From: Enterococcus sp. RIT-PI-f
Lineage (GTDB): Bacteria; Bacillota; Bacilli; Lactobacillales; Enterococcaceae
Direction of reading: 5' to 3'
Assembly (NCBI RefSeq): GCF_001297065.1
Contig: NZ_LHOX01000009.1
Span: 32,096 to 96,095 of the forward strand
Length of the DNA: 64,000 bases
Under the pieces are notes generated by a model. That model saw nothing but the letters and a program-made list of their open reading frames with translations. It had not been told where the DNA came from and searched no databases. Positions 27,321 through 41,011 of the stretch are shown piece by piece. Each line of letters begins with the position of its first letter. Position 1 is the stretch's first letter. A program made the translations under genes and the position numbers.

Positions 27321-28397
27321 ATGAAAAAGAAATTACCGTTTTTTCTGATGATTGTTTTATGTGTCACAATGTTGGCAGCATGCGGCAGTGAAAAGGAAAC
27401 AACCACACTTAGAGACGATCCTTATTATCAAGAAGAATTTTTGTTAGGCACTTATACCCGTATTCGTATTTATGATGAAGGCAAGGAATCTGCGATGGAA
27501 CCAGCTTTTGCCCGCATCAAGGAGTTGGGGGACAAGATCACGATCAATCAATCGGGTTCTGAGATCGATGAGATCAATTCTCAGGCTGGGATCAAACCGG
27601 TCAAAGTGTCCGATGATATCTACTACTTGTTAAAGGACGCTTATGCGTATAGTGAAAAGTCGGATGGCGGATTCAATATGGCGATCGGTGCAATCACACA
27701 ATTGTGGCGCATTGGATTTGACGATGCCCGCAAACCAGAACAGTCAGAGATCGATGAAGCGTTGAAACATATCGATTACAATAAAGTTGAATTCAATGAC
27801 GATGACCAAACGGTTTATTTGCCGGACAAAGACATGATCATTGATTTGGGTGCGATCGCCAAAGGATACATCACAGACGAAGTGGTCAAAGTGTTGAAAG
27901 ACAATGGGGTCACTTCAGCAATCGTTGATTTAGGCGGAAATGTTTATGTGCTTGGTCATAGCAATCGCGGGGAAGATGAACCGTGGAATGTCGGCATTCA
28001 AGATCCAAATAAATCTCGTGGCTCGATCATTGGCAGTATCAAAGAAACCAACAAAACAGTCGTCACATCAGGTATTTATGAACGCTACTTGAAAGTCGGC
28101 AATCAGACGTACCATCATATTTTTGATTCAGAAACTGGCTATCCTTATGACAATGATGTAGCGAGTGTGACTGTCATTACCGACAAATCTATCGATGGCG
28201 ATGGGTTAACGACTGTGGCCTTTGATAAAGGGGTCAAGGAAGGGCTTGCGTACATCGAAGAACATACAGAAGATGGTACGGATGCGATTTTCATCACCAA
28301 AGAAGACATTGTCTATGTGACAGATGGCATCAAAGATACCTTTGAATTGTCGGATGAATCTGGGTATACGATGGGAGATCGTTCAGATCTAGAGTAG
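27321..28397 (+). CDS. fmnB: FMN transferase lipoprotein (ApbE family)
   Basis: Extracytoplasmic flavin transferase that attaches FMN from FAD to threonines of PplA. A signal peptide ends in a lipobox (MLAAC, Cys20). The ApbE core is complete: FLLGTYTRIRIYDEG, FNMAIGAITQLW, DLGAIAKGYITDEV, VDLGGNVYVLG and the metal/active-site region SETGYPYDNDVASVTVI. The start at 27321 has GAGGAAAATC before it; a longer frame from 27294 adds residues before the signal peptide. dmkA follows after 10 nt. In related EET loci it stands next to pplA; here the island intervenes. Confidence 0.92.
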   Translation: MKKKLPFFLMIVLCVTMLAACGSEKETTTLRDDPYYQEEFLLGTYTRIRIYDEGKESAMEPAFARIKELGDKITINQSGSEIDEINSQAGIKPVKVSDDIYYLLKDAYAYSEKSDGGFNMAIGAITQLWRIGFDDARKPEQSEIDEALKHIDYNKVEFNDDDQTVYLPDKDMIIDLGAIAKGYITDEVVKVLKDNGVTSAIVDLGGNVYVLGHSNRGEDEPWNVGIQDPNKSRGSIIGSIKETNKTVVTSGIYERYLKVGNQTYHHIFDSETGYPYDNDVASVTVITDKSIDGDGLTTVAFDKGVKEGLAYIEEHTEDGTDAIFITKEDIVYVTDGIKDTFELSDESGYTMGDRSDLE

Positions 28398-28407
28398 GAG
28401 GAGTCAA

Positions 28408-29361
28408 ATGTCCCTTGCGGTATTTTTAGAAGTTGTGGAGCTGCGGACCAAAGTAGCAAGTGTGTTTCCCTTTGTGATGGGGGTACTGTTCTCTTTGGTG
28501 TATTTTCATGAAATACATCCGATAAATACAGTCATCTTTTTTATCGGTATGCTGGTTTTTGATTTGACCACCACATCGATCAATAACTATATGGACTTTA
28601 GAAAAGCCAAATCAGAGCAATACAAGTTTGAACACAATGTGATTGGACGAGAAAAAGTACCGGAAGCATTGGTGCGCAACATGATTTTTGGGATGTTGGC
28701 ATTGACCTTTGTGATTGGCTTGTATTTGACCTATGCGACAGGTTGGCTGCTGCTGGTGATGGGGGCTGTGGTTTGTTTCATTGGGGTCTTTTATACCTTT
28801 GGGCCAATCCCGCTGTCTCGGATGCCGTTAGGTGAAGTCTTTAGTGGATTTACGATGGGCTTGGGGATTTTTGCGATCACAATCTATATCAATACTGTGA
28901 ATCAAAAAGTCTTTTATCTAGCCCTTGATTTTGCGAGTGGGACATTTGGTCTGATTGGCAATCTTTGGGCGGTTTGCGCCATCGTGTTGGCTTCCTTACC
29001 GTTGGTGTTTACGATCGCCAATATTATGTTGGCCAATAATTTACGGGATTTAGAAGCGGATATCGAGAACCATCGGTATACGTTGGTCTATTATATTGGC
29101 CGTCAACATGGGATCCAATTGTTTCAAGGCATGATGCTGGCGTCATATGCCGCCTTGCTGCTAGGTTTCTTGTTTGGGATTTTTCAATGGCCGATTTTAC
29201 TGGTCTTCTTGTCCTTGCCTAAAATTCGCCAAAATTTGAAGGCACATCAAGCCAGTCTGCCTCATCCGAAGAGCTTTGGTTATTCGATCAAGAACATGAT
29301 TTTATTCAATAGTTGTTATGCTGGTGGTTTGCTGCTGTGCTTATTATGGCAACTGATTTGA
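28408..29361 (+). CDS. dmkA: UbiA-family prenyltransferase (demethylmenaquinone synthesis for EET)
   Basis: Membrane prenyltransferase joining 1,4-dihydroxy-2-naphthoate to a polyprenyl diphosphate, here for the EET quinone pool. About eight hydrophobic segments over 317 residues. Both aspartate motifs are present: SINNYMDFRKAKSE (NxxxD) near residue 65 and NNLRDLEADIENHRYTL near residue 213. AGGAGG precedes the ATG. It is cotranscribed with fmnB and partners functionally with dmkB on the opposite strand. The family overlaps with housekeeping MenA, so the EET assignment rests on context. Confidence 0.88.
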   Translation: MSLAVFLEVVELRTKVASVFPFVMGVLFSLVYFHEIHPINTVIFFIGMLVFDLTTTSINNYMDFRKAKSEQYKFEHNVIGREKVPEALVRNMIFGMLALTFVIGLYLTYATGWLLLVMGAVVCFIGVFYTFGPIPLSRMPLGEVFSGFTMGLGIFAITIYINTVNQKVFYLALDFASGTFGLIGNLWAVCAIVLASLPLVFTIANIMLANNLRDLEADIENHRYTLVYYIGRQHGIQLFQGMMLASYAALLLGFLFGIFQWPILLVFLSLPKIRQNLKAHQASLPHPKSFGYSIKNMILFNSCYAGGLLLCLLWQLI

Positions 29362-29368
29362 ATCGACA

Positions 29369-29421
29369 AAAAACGTCTGCGATGCATCAGCCAAATGGTT
29401 GATCTTTCGCAGACGTTTTTG
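29369..29421. terminator. Bidirectional terminator between dmkA and birA
   Basis: AAAAACGTCTGCGA pairs with TCGCAGACGTTTTT across a 24-nt loop that itself contains a short CAGCCA/TGGTTG pairing. T-runs on both strands serve the converging genes. Confidence 0.9.
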
Positions 29422-29424
29422 CGT

Positions 29425-30387
29425 TTAGTATTTCTCTAGACTGATCTCACCAGAAGACAAGACCTTGGTCTCCGTGGCAGTTTTGACCACTAGTTCCCCC
29501 GTTGAAGTAATATCTTGTGCGATCCCTTCATAGGTGACCCCTTGTTGGGTAAATTGGACGTGGCGTCCTAAGACAAAGGACTTCTCACGGTAACGACCCA
29601 AATAATCGTCGTTAGGCAATGCAGCCAATAAAGCAAAGAAGCGGGTCCAAATCTCAGTGATCAAAGTACTGCGAGAAAAGGTTGGTGCTTCTTCGTGGGC
29701 AAACAGTGAAGTGGCTTTGTTGCGAATCTCAGCTGGGAAGTCGGACTGGGGAATCGAGAAACTAATGCCGATCCCAATAATGATCGATGTGATCCGTCCG
29801 CTCTCGAAATCACTCGTGGCTTCAGACAAGATACCGCAGATTTTCTTGCCGTCTAAATAAATGTCGTTGACCCATTTGATCGACGTTTGTTGACCCAATA
29901 AAGCATCAATGGCTTCAGCAACAGCAACAGCAGCCAGTACAGTGTATTGGGGCAATTCTTGGAAAGATTGGTTGGGTTTCAAGAGCAGGCTCATATAGAT
30001 TCCTTGTTTTTTCGGTGAAAAGAAGGGCCGATTAAAACGACCATGGCCGCCTAATTGCGTTTCAGTCAGAAACAAGGCCGGTGTCGTCACATCAAGCTCA
30101 AGCGCCGCCAATTTGGCTTCTTTCATGGTCGATTCAGTCGCTTCACTCGTACGAATCGTGGGAATCATGGCTAAATCTTTGCTCAATGCTGCGGCATTGT
30201 ACAAATCAGTAGAAAGATAGCGATAGCCGTTGGCCAAATGGTCAAATTGATAGCCTTCTTTTTCCAATTCTTTGATGGCTTTCCAGACGGCGGTTCGAGA
30301 GATTGCCAATGATTGGGCAATTTTTTCGCCAGATAACACGACATCTGATTGCTGGAGCAAATGCAGGATTTTTTCTTTGGTTGTCAT
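29425..30387 (-). CDS. birA: Bifunctional biotin ligase/repressor BirA
   Basis: Attaches biotin to biotin-dependent carboxylases and, through its N-terminal helix-turn-helix, represses biotin genes. The HTH spans residues 5-60 (SGEKIAQSLAISRTAVWKAIKELEKEGY); the ligase domain contains LGGHGRFNRPFFSP, the biotin/ATP loop, SIKWVNDIYLDGKKICGILSE, and a C-terminal SH3-like domain (GEISLEKY). The start at 30387 (MTTKEKILHLL) has AAGGAAA upstream; longer frames lack a site. Stands alone, antisense to and convergent with the EET genes. Confidence 0.94.
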   Translation of the reverse strand: MTTKEKILHLLQQSDVVLSGEKIAQSLAISRTAVWKAIKELEKEGYQFDHLANGYRYLSTDLYNAAALSKDLAMIPTIRTSEATESTMKEAKLAALELDVTTPALFLTETQLGGHGRFNRPFFSPKKQGIYMSLLLKPNQSFQELPQYTVLAAVAVAEAIDALLGQQTSIKWVNDIYLDGKKICGILSEATSDFESGRITSIIIGIGISFSIPQSDFPAEIRNKATSLFAHEEAPTFSRSTLITEIWTRFFALLAALPNDDYLGRYREKSFVLGRHVQFTQQGVTYEGIAQDITSTGELVVKTATETKVLSSGEISLEKY

Positions 30388-30820
30388 AGCCGATTTCCTT
30401 TCAATATGTTTCACGTGTAACGTTTTCGTAAGCATAGCAAGAAAATAAGAAAAAGCAAAGAATTTTCAGATAAAATTTCGAGATAACGCGTCCATTTTTT
30501 CTTAAAAAAATCTTAGCATTTGCCCCCATCAGAAAAGGATTGGAACTTCCAATGAAAGCTTGACAGAAAAGTGTTTCATCTGTATAATAAGGAGTTGCAA
30601 AAACTATCTGAACGAAAAAAGCAGAAACGAAATATTGTCCGTTTCGGCGTAGGAATAGGAAAACAAAAGTAGAAAATGCCCAATGCATCTGTTCTATTTT
30701 TGGTTTTTTTTTGCCTAAATGCCGCAAAAAATGCTTTCTGTTACACATACTTAATATTTGTAATAGTTTTGTAAATAATCGGATAGCCTTTTTGAAAGAC
30801 TTTATGAAGAGGTGAAGAGC
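30388..30820. other. birA-rpoB divergent intergenic region and rpoB leader
   Basis: 433 bp between divergent genes. It contains the rpoB promoter (30560-30588), leaving a leader of about 230 nt. The leader has a small hairpin (GAAACG with CGTTTC near 30624-30645) but no attenuator I can define. A 150-codon frame on the minus strand spans it and is judged spurious. Confidence 0.6.
30560..30588 (+). promoter_or_regulatory. rpoB promoter
   Basis: Consensus TTGACA (30560-30565) and TATAAT (30583-30588) with a 17-bp spacer, as expected for a strong housekeeping promoter. Confidence 0.93.
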
Positions 30821-34438
<3,618 letters not shown>

Positions 34439-34453
34439 TAGCCAAGTGCCGCT

Positions 34454-34474
34454 CTTTCCGCAACCTGCGGAAAG
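34454..34474 (+). other. rpoB-rpoC intergenic hairpin
   Basis: CTTTCCGCA and TGCGGAAAG form a perfect 9-bp stem with a 3-nt loop. No T-run follows, so it is not a terminator; an RNA processing or stability element is possible. Confidence 0.6.
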
Positions 34475-34525
34475 AAGGCCTGCGCTATCGGACATGTCCA
34501 TGAAACGAAATGGAGGGAACCTTTT

Positions 34526-37500
34526 TTGATCGATGTAAATAAATTCGAAAGTATGCAAATCGGTTTGGCTTCTCCTGAAAAAATCAGAAGCTGGTCTTAT
34601 GGTGAAGTAAAAAAACCAGAAACCATTAATTACCGTACGTTAAAACCTGAACGCGAAGGGTTGTTTGACGAGCGTATTTTCGGTCCTACCAAAGACTGGG
34701 AATGTGCTTGTGGAAAATACAAACGGATCCGTTACAAAGGAATCGTTTGTGACCGTTGCGGCGTTGAAGTAACCCGCTCCAAAGTACGTCGCGAACGCAT
34801 GGGCCACATTGAGTTGGCTGCACCAGTATCACATATCTGGTACTTCAAAGGGATTCCTTCACGGATGGGTCTTGTCTTAGACATGAGCCCCCGCGCATTA
34901 GAAGAAATCATCTACTTTGCCTCATATGTCGTGATCGAACCAGGCAATACCAGCCTTGAGAAAAAACAATTGTTGACTGAACGGGAATACCGAGAAAAAC
35001 GGGACCAATACGGCCAAGAATTTTCAGCAGCTATGGGTGCTGAAGCCATCAAACAATTGCTAGATGGTGTTGATTTAGAAGGCGAAGTTGCTGAACTGAA
35101 AGAAGATTTGAAAAATGCAACTGGCCAAAAACGGACCCGTGCGATCCGCCGTTTGGATATCTTAGAAGCTTTCCGTGCTTCAGGAAACAAACCAAGCTGG
35201 ATGGTCATGGATGTCATTCCAGTGATTCCGCCTGATTTGCGCCCAATGGTGCAATTAGAAGGTGGCCGTTTTGCCACAAGTGACTTGAATGACCTTTACC
35301 GTCGTGTCATCAACCGTAACAACCGTTTGAAACGCTTGTTAGACCTGAATGCACCGAACATCATTGTCCAAAATGAAAAACGGATGCTTCAAGAAGCTGT
35401 TGATGCATTGATCGATAATGGCCGCCGCGGCCGTCCAGTCGCAGGTCCAGGGAACCGCCCATTGAAATCTCTTTCTCATATGTTGAAAGGGAAACAAGGA
35501 CGTTTCCGTCAAAACTTACTAGGTAAACGGGTTGACTACTCTGGTCGTTCCGTTATCGTCGTAGGTCCATTCTTGAAAATGTATCAATGTGGATTGCCAA
35601 AAGAAATGGCTATCGAATTGTTCAAACCATTTGTGATGCGTGAATTGGTTTCCCGTGAAATCGCCTCAAACATCAAAAATGCCAAACGCAAAATCGAACG
35701 CCAAGAAGATGAAGTTTGGGATGTCTTAGAAGACGTCATCAGAGAACATCCAGTCCTATTGAACCGGGCACCTACGTTGCACAGACTAGGAATCCAAGCT
35801 TTTGAACCAGTATTGGTTGAAGGCCGTGCGATCCGTTTGCACCCATTGGTTTGTGAAGCCTACAACGCCGATTTCGATGGAGACCAAATGGCCGTTCACG
35901 TACCGTTGAACGAAGAAGCCCAAGCAGAAGCACGGATGTTGATGCTTGCAGCGCAAAACATTTTGAATCCAAAAGATGGTAAACCAGTTGTAACCCCATC
36001 TCAAGATATGGTTCTAGGGAACTACTACTTGACGATGGAAGAAGAAGGCCGTGAAGGGGAAGGCATGATCTTCCGTGACATGGATGAAGCCGTGACTGCT
36101 TGGCGCAATGGCTACGTGCATTTACACTCACGTATTGCTGTGAATCCAAACACACTAGGCGACAAACCTTTCACTGCTGAACAAAAAGAACGTTTGATGG
36201 TAACGACTGTCGGTAAAGTGATCTTTAACTCGATCATGCCGCCTGAATTCCCATTCTTGAATGAACCAACAGACTTTAACTTGACTGTTCAAACACCAGA
36301 TAAGTATTTTGTCGAAGCGGGTACTGACGTGCCAGCATTCATCAAAGATCAACCATTGGTCTTGCCATTCAAGAAGAAAAACTTAGGAAATATTATTTCT
36401 GAAGTCTTCAAACGTTTCCGTATCACAGAAACATCACGCATGCTTGACCGCATGAAAGACTTGGGATACAGCCATTCAACAATGGCCGGTATCACTGTTG
36501 GGATCGCCGATATCATGAACTTGCACGAAAAACATGACATTATTGATACTGCCCATAAACAAGTCGAAACGATCACCAAACAATTCCGTCGTGGTTTGAT
36601 TACAGATGACGAACGGTATGAACGGGTTATCGGCGTGTGGAATGCAGCCAAAGATGAAATCCAATTGAAACTGATGGAATCATTGGAAGCGAAAAACCCA
36701 ATCTTCATGATGTCAGATTCAGGTGCCCGTGGTAACATCTCCAACTTTACTCAGCTTGCTGGGATGCGTGGATTGATGGCCGCACCGAATGGCCGTATCA
36801 TGGAATTGCCGATCATTTCGAACTTCCGTGAAGGTCTATCTGTCTTAGAAATGTTTATCTCTACCCATGGTGCCCGTAAAGGGATGACCGATACCGCCTT
36901 GAAGACAGCCGATTCAGGTTACTTGACCCGTCGTTTGGTTGACGTGGCCCAAGATGTCATCATTCGTGAAGACGATTGTGGTACGGACCGTGGTTTAGAT
37001 ATCCAAGCGATTCGTGAAGGCAATGAAATCATTGAAGCACTAGAAGAACGCTTAGTTGGTCGTTATACACGTAAATCGATCATCCATCCTGAAACTGGCG
37101 CAGTAATGATGGGTGTCAATGAATTGATCACAGAAGATTTGGCTCGTGCGATCGTAGATGCGGGTATCGAAACCGTATCGATCCGCTCTGTCTTTACATG
37201 TAACACCAAACATGGTGTATGTAAACATTGTTATGGCCGTAACTTGGCAACTGGTTCTCAAGTCGAAGTAGGTGAAGCAGTCGGTACCATCGCTGCCCAA
37301 TCTATCGGTGAACCTGGTACTCAGTTGACCATGCGTACATTCCATACCGGTGGTGTAGCCGGAGACGATATCACACAAGGTTTGCCTCGGGTCCAAGAAA
37401 TCTTTGAAGCCCGTAACCCTAAAGGTCAAGCGGTCATTACTGAAGTAACTGGTGAAGTCATCGACATTTCTGAAGATCCTTCAACCCGTACCAAAGAAGT

Positions 37501-38176
37501 GACGATCAAAGGTGAAACGGATACTCGTACGTACACAGTACCGTATACCGCCCGCATGAAAGTGGCAGAAGGCGACTTCATCCACCGTGGTGCACCATTG
37601 ACTGAAGGTTCGATCGATCCTAAACAATTGCTGCAAGTTCGCGATGTACTGTCAGTTGAAAACTATCTATTGCGTGAAGTCCAACGTGTTTACCGGATGC
37701 AAGGGGTAGAAATCGGCGACAAACATATTGAAGTAATGGTTCGTCAAATGTTGCGTAAAGTTCGCGTCATGGATCCAGGTGATTCAGGTATCTTACCAGG
37801 TACATTGTTAGATATCGCAGACTTTACTGACAGAAACTACAATACGTTGATTGCTGGTGGCGTTCCTGCGACAAGCCGTCCGGTATTGCTAGGGATCACG
37901 AAAGCTTCCTTGGAAACAAACAGCTTCTTATCTGCTGCTTCCTTCCAAGAAACCACTCGTGTATTGACTGATGCTGCAATCCGCGGCAAGAAAGATCCAT
38001 TGCTAGGATTGAAAGAAAATGTTATCATCGGTAAAATCATCCCAGCCGGTACTGGTATGGCCCGTTACCGTGAAATGGAACCAAAAGAAGTTTCAGTAGC
38101 AAGCGAAAATGTCTATAGTATTTCTGACATCGAAGCCCAAATGGCTGCTGAAGATGCGTTGAATAATCAAAAATAG
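34526..38176 (+). CDS. rpoC: RNA polymerase beta' subunit
   Basis: Catalytic subunit of RNA polymerase, 1216 residues. The N-terminal zinc ribbon ([20 protein letters not shown]), the rudder/lid region, the absolutely conserved [15 protein letters not shown] with the magnesium aspartates, the bridge helix ([23 protein letters not shown]) and the C-terminal zinc site ([16 protein letters not shown]) are all visible. It begins at TTG 34526 with GGAGGG 8 nt upstream, 87 nt after rpoB, and ends at a strong terminator. Confidence 0.98.
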   Translation: MIDVNKFESMQIGLASPEKIRSWSYGEVKKPETINYRTLKPEREGLFDERIFGPTKDWECACGKYKRIRYKGIVCDRCGVEVTRSKVRRERMGHIELAAPVSHIWYFKGIPSRMGLVLDMSPRALEEIIYFASYVVIEPGNTSLEKKQLLTEREYREKRDQYGQEFSAAMGAEAIKQLLDGVDLEGEVAELKEDLKNATGQKRTRAIRRLDILEAFRASGNKPSWMVMDVIPVIPPDLRPMVQLEGGRFATSDLNDLYRRVINRNNRLKRLLDLNAPNIIVQNEKRMLQEAVDALIDNGRRGRPVAGPGNRPLKSLSHMLKGKQGRFRQNLLGKRVDYSGRSVIVVGPFLKMYQCGLPKEMAIELFKPFVMRELVSREIASNIKNAKRKIERQEDEVWDVLEDVIREHPVLLNRAPTLHRLGIQAFEPVLVEGRAIRLHPLVCEAYNADFDGDQMAVHVPLNEEAQAEARMLMLAAQNILNPKDGKPVVTPSQDMVLGNYYLTMEEEGREGEGMIFRDMDEAVTAWRNGYVHLHSRIAVNPNTLGDKPFTAEQKERLMVTTVGKVIFNSIMPPEFPFLNEPTDFNLTVQTPDKYFVEAGTDVPAFIKDQPLVLPFKKKNLGNIISEVFKRFRITETSRMLDRMKDLGYSHSTMAGITVGIADIMNLHEKHDIIDTAHKQVETITKQFRRGLITDDERYERVIGVWNAAKDEIQLKLMESLEAKNPIFMMSDSGARGNISNFTQLAGMRGLMAAPNGRIMELPIISNFREGLSVLEMFISTHGARKGMTDTALKTADSGYLTRRLVDVAQDVIIREDDCGTDRGLDIQAIREGNEIIEALEERLVGRYTRKSIIHPETGAVMMGVNELITEDLARAIVDAGIETVSIRSVFTCNTKHGVCKHCYGRNLATGSQVEVGEAVGTIAAQSIGEPGTQLTMRTFHTGGVAGDDITQGLPRVQEIFEARNPKGQAVITEVTGEVIDISEDPSTRTKEVTIKGETDTRTYTVPYTARMKVAEGDFIHRGAPLTEGSIDPKQLLQVRDVLSVENYLLREVQRVYRMQGVEIGDKHIEVMVRQMLRKVRVMDPGDSGILPGTLLDIADFTDRNYNTLIAGGVPATSRPVLLGITKASLETNSFLSAASFQETTRVLTDAAIRGKKDPLLGLKENVIIGKIIPAGTGMARYREMEPKEVSVASENVYSISDIEAQMAAEDALNNQK

Positions 38177-38210
38177 GCTAAAATGAATGAGCCAATGTTT
38201 TGAATAACAA

Positions 38211-38251
38211 AACACCTGAGAAGTCAGTGATGATTTCTCAGGTGTTTTTTT
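38211..38251. terminator. rpoC terminator, bidirectional
   Basis: AACACCTGAGAA pairs with TTTCTCAGGTGTT with an 11-nt loop. T-runs follow on the plus strand and also on the minus strand, where it serves the converging prepilin peptidase gene. Confidence 0.92.
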
Positions 38252-38263
38252 GATGAATATAGC

Positions 38264-38908
38264 TTATAGGGAGTTGGGAATAAGTCGGACGATACATAGA
38301 CCCAAACTTAAAAAAGGAACGAAAGGCAAGTGGTGAATAGGGTATCTCCATATGACATAGTACAAGGCAAAAACTACCATGCCTAAGCCGCTGGCAATGA
38401 GCAGCAGCCAGGCAAGCTCTGATAAAGTCAGCCAAGGTGCCCATCCAATCAGGAGCAGCACATCGCCATCGCCTAACTTCCCCCATAGAACAAAGCCAAA
38501 CATAGGGAGGACAATCAGTAGTGTTGGCCAATGTATGTGGTTGCCTTGCAAGAGATGGCCGACAGCTACTGCCGCTAGACCTGGATAGAGCAGGCACGCA
38601 GGGACGCTGTAATCAATCAAATCAGTGATACTAAGCAAATAGCCGCTAGTTAGCCAAATCACTGTCAGCACCGCCTCAGAAGCGGATAGACTGTTGAATA
38701 TCGTGCATAGCAAAATCCCATAGATCAAACCGATAGCGGAGATTGTGAAAGGATTGAAAGAAAGGATAGTAGATGCTTTTTCAGGAAAACCTTCGGGGTC
38801 TTTTGATGGTTTGGTATACGACAGTGGCGGTTGGCTATAATACTGGTGAAGTAAATAGACCAACATCGTTCCCAGAATCCAGCCAAATAAGAAGATAAAA
38901 ACTGACAT
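38264..38908 (-). CDS. Type IV prepilin peptidase (ComC-like, A24 family)
   Basis: A membrane aspartyl protease of about 214 residues that would process type IV pilin-like competence pseudopilins. Two catalytic aspartates are visible in ITDLIDYSVP (near residue 95) and LGDGDVLLLIG (near residue 145). About seven hydrophobic segments. The usual N-terminal cytoplasmic domain with two CxxC pairs for methylation is replaced by a short loop (QYYSQPPLSYTKPSKDPEGF) without cysteines. The ATG at 38908 follows GAGGTG; a TTG at 38914 overlaps that site. It stands alone, with no other pilus gene in the window. Confidence 0.82.
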   Translation of the reverse strand: MSVFIFLFGWILGTMLVYLLHQYYSQPPLSYTKPSKDPEGFPEKASTILSFNPFTISAIGLIYGILLCTIFNSLSASEAVLTVIWLTSGYLLSITDLIDYSVPACLLYPGLAAVAVGHLLQGNHIHWPTLLIVLPMFGFVLWGKLGDGDVLLLIGWAPWLTLSELAWLLLIASGLGMVVFALYYVIWRYPIHHLPFVPFLSLGLCIVRLIPNSL

Positions 38909-38942
38909 ATTCAATCACCTCATAAAGAAATACGTAAATATG

Positions 38943-38959
38943 TTGAGAAATTTTCTCAA
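38943..38959. promoter_or_regulatory. Palindrome in the prepilin peptidase-dps interval
   Basis: Perfect inverted repeat TTGAGAA-ATT-TTCTCAA, 17 bp, lying between the divergent genes about 75 nt before dps. It looks like an operator; it does not match the PerR box pattern well. Confidence 0.45.
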
Positions 38960-39032
38960 GTAGAGGATTTCAGTGTACTTTTATCGAGATTCGTACTATG
39001 CTTAAAATAGAGAAATTTAAGGAGGAATCGTT

Positions 39033-39521
39033 ATGAAATTTGAACAAACAAAAGAAGTTTTGAACCAACTTGTTGCTGATTTGAGCCAAATGGCAATGGT
39101 TGTTCACCAAACACATTGGTACATGCGCGGACCAGGATTTTTGACATTACATCCGATGATGGATGATTTTATGGATGATTTGAATGAACAATTGGATGAG
39201 ATCTCAGAACGTTTGATCACATTAGATGGTTCACCTTATTCAACTTTACGGGAAATGGCTGACAATACGCAAATCCACGATGAAGTGGGCAATTGGGACC
39301 GTACGATCCCAGAACGCTTAGCGACATTGGTTGAAGGGTATCGCTATCTAGCTGACTTATACCAAAAAGGGATCGAAGTCAGTGGTGAGGAAGGCGATGA
39401 TCCAACACAAGATATCTTTATCGGCTTCAAAACAGCCATCGAAAAACGTATTTGGATGATCCAAGCGCATCTAGGCGAAGCGCCATTGATCGATCCAGCG
39501 AAATCACGGGTACGTCATTAA
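39033..39521 (+). CDS. dps: Dps-family ferritin-like protein
   Basis: Dodecameric mini-ferritin that oxidises and stores iron with peroxide and protects DNA. The 162-residue protein shows the ferroxidase ligands of the family: HQTHWYMRGPGFLTLHPMMDDFMDDLNEQLDEISERL, with His, Asp and Glu at the intersubunit site. AAGGAGG precedes the ATG. Weak promoter elements (TTATCG, 16 bp, TAAAAT at about 39004) lie just upstream, and a 17-bp palindrome further upstream may regulate it. Confidence 0.94.
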   Translation: MKFEQTKEVLNQLVADLSQMAMVVHQTHWYMRGPGFLTLHPMMDDFMDDLNEQLDEISERLITLDGSPYSTLREMADNTQIHDEVGNWDRTIPERLATLVEGYRYLADLYQKGIEVSGEEGDDPTQDIFIGFKTAIEKRIWMIQAHLGEAPLIDPAKSRVRH

Positions 39522-39530
39522 ACAAACGAA

Positions 39531-39565
39531 AAAGTGCGGGGTATAAAGCCTCCGCACTTTTTTTA
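39531..39565. terminator. Bidirectional terminator between dps and argH
   Basis: AAAGTGCGG (39531-39539) pairs with CCGCACTTT (39552-39560), with T-runs at both ends for the converging transcripts. Confidence 0.93.
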
Positions 39566-40942
39566 TTTATGGGTCAATGCTTCTTTGGCGACCTTGATTT
39601 GATACGCGACTTGATCGAACCCAGTCCCGCCATAAGAATGACGATTTTTGACGGCAGCATAGGAATCAAGTTTGTCGTAAATATCGGCGTCGATCACTTC
39701 GTTGATGGCTTGATAGTCTGCCAAAGGAATATCTTGCAAATAGATCCCTTTGCTGAGACAATCACTGACCAACTTCCCAACGATCTCATGGGCCTGCCTG
39801 AAAGGAATCCCTTTAGTTGCCAGATAATCCGCCAATTCAGTGGCGTTGGAGAAGTCTTTCTCTGTCGATTCTTTCATCCGTTCTTGGTTCACCGTCATCG
39901 TGGCAATCATCCCCGCCATGATCTGCAGGCTTTTGGTGATGGTTTCGGCACTGTCGAACATGCCTTCCTTGTCTTCTTGGAAGTCTTTGTTATACGCCAA
40001 AGGCAAACCTTTCATCACCGTCAGTAAGCCAAAGAGGTTCCCATAGACACGTCCTGTTTTTCCGCGGATCAATTCCGCCATGTCTGGGTTTTTCTTTTGG
40101 GGCATGATCGAACTGCCGGTGGAGAAGGTATCCGTTAATTCGACAAATTGATATTCATGGCTGCACCAGAGGATGATTTCTTCACAAAAACGAGAAAGGT
40201 GCATCATCAAGAGCGATGCATTGCTTAGAAATTCCAAGATGAAATCACGGTCGCTGACTGCATCCAGACTATTCGCATAAATATGGCTAAACCCCAGGGC
40301 CTCTGCCGTAAATGTGCGGTCGATAGGGAAGGTGGTCCCTGCCAATGCAGCACTGCCTAAAGGCATGATATCGATTCTGTCCAAGCTCTCGCTGAAGCGG
40401 GCTTGGTCGCGTGTCAGCATACTATAGTAGGCCAGTAGGTGATGGGCAAAAGAAATCGGTTGGGCATGCTGTAAATGCGTATAGCCAGGCATTACAGTAT
40501 ATATATTGGCTTCCGCTTGATCCACCAAGGCCTTGCGCAATTCTTCGATCAATCCAATGACTGTTTCGACGACTTCTTTCAGATACAAATGCATATCCGT
40601 TGCGACTTGATCATTTCGACTGCGGGCTGTATGCAGCTTGCCCGCAGTTGGACCAATCAATTCGTGTAAGAACGTTTCGATATTCAAATGAATATCTTCA
40701 TTCTCAACACTGAAAGTCAGTTCGCCAGCTGTTAGTTGTTGCTGGATCGTTGTTAATCCGCCAATGATCGCTTCGCTGTCTGCTTGGCTGATGATCCCAG
40801 TATGGGCCAACATCTTTACGTGGGCCAAACTACCCATGATATCCTGTTTTGCTAATTTTTGGTCAAAGGAGATCGATGCGCCAAATGCGTCGATCCACGC
40901 TTCGTTTTTGCCATCAAAACGGCCACCCCATAATTTTGCCAT
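39563..40942 (-). CDS. argH: Argininosuccinate lyase
   Basis: Last step of arginine synthesis: splits argininosuccinate into arginine and fumarate. The 459-residue sequence contains the superfamily signature [12 protein letters not shown] near residue 278, with the catalytic serine loop, [13 protein letters not shown] near residue 105 and the proton-acceptor region [13 protein letters not shown] near 155. GAGGTGAG lies before the ATG. It is the downstream gene of argG, separated by 69 nt that contain a hairpin with a T-run. Its last codons abut the shared terminator with dps. Confidence 0.96.
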   Translation of the reverse strand: MAKLWGGRFDGKNEAWIDAFGASISFDQKLAKQDIMGSLAHVKMLAHTGIISQADSEAIIGGLTTIQQQLTAGELTFSVENEDIHLNIETFLHELIGPTAGKLHTARSRNDQVATDMHLYLKEVVETVIGLIEELRKALVDQAEANIYTVMPGYTHLQHAQPISFAHHLLAYYSMLTRDQARFSESLDRIDIMPLGSAALAGTTFPIDRTFTAEALGFSHIYANSLDAVSDRDFILEFLSNASLLMMHLSRFCEEIILWCSHEYQFVELTDTFSTGSSIMPQKKNPDMAELIRGKTGRVYGNLFGLLTVMKGLPLAYNKDFQEDKEGMFDSAETITKSLQIMAGMIATMTVNQERMKESTEKDFSNATELADYLATKGIPFRQAHEIVGKLVSDCLSKGIYLQDIPLADYQAINEVIDADIYDKLDSYAAVKNRHSYGGTGFDQVAYQIKVAKEALTHK

Positions 40943-40956
40943 GTCACACTCACCTC

Positions 40957-41003
40957 AAAAAAAGATTACGGCTGAAGCGTCACCTGCGTGTCTTTTCAGC
41001 CGT
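40957..41003 (-). terminator. Terminator-like hairpin between argG and argH
   Basis: On the minus strand ACGGCTGAA (41003-40995) pairs with TTCAGCCGT (40976-40968), and a T7 tract follows after four bases at 40963-40957. It may reduce argH expression relative to argG. Confidence 0.65.
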
Positions 41004-41011
41004 GTTGGTTT

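Noticed and set aside
38943..38959. Rex or PerR box at the dps palindrome
   Set aside because: Resembles TTGTGAA-N4-TTCACAA only in outline; spacer length and key bases differ, so left as an unassigned palindrome.
39452..40027. 191-codon plus-strand frame over argH
   Set aside because: Antisense to argH and begins inside dps across a strong terminator.
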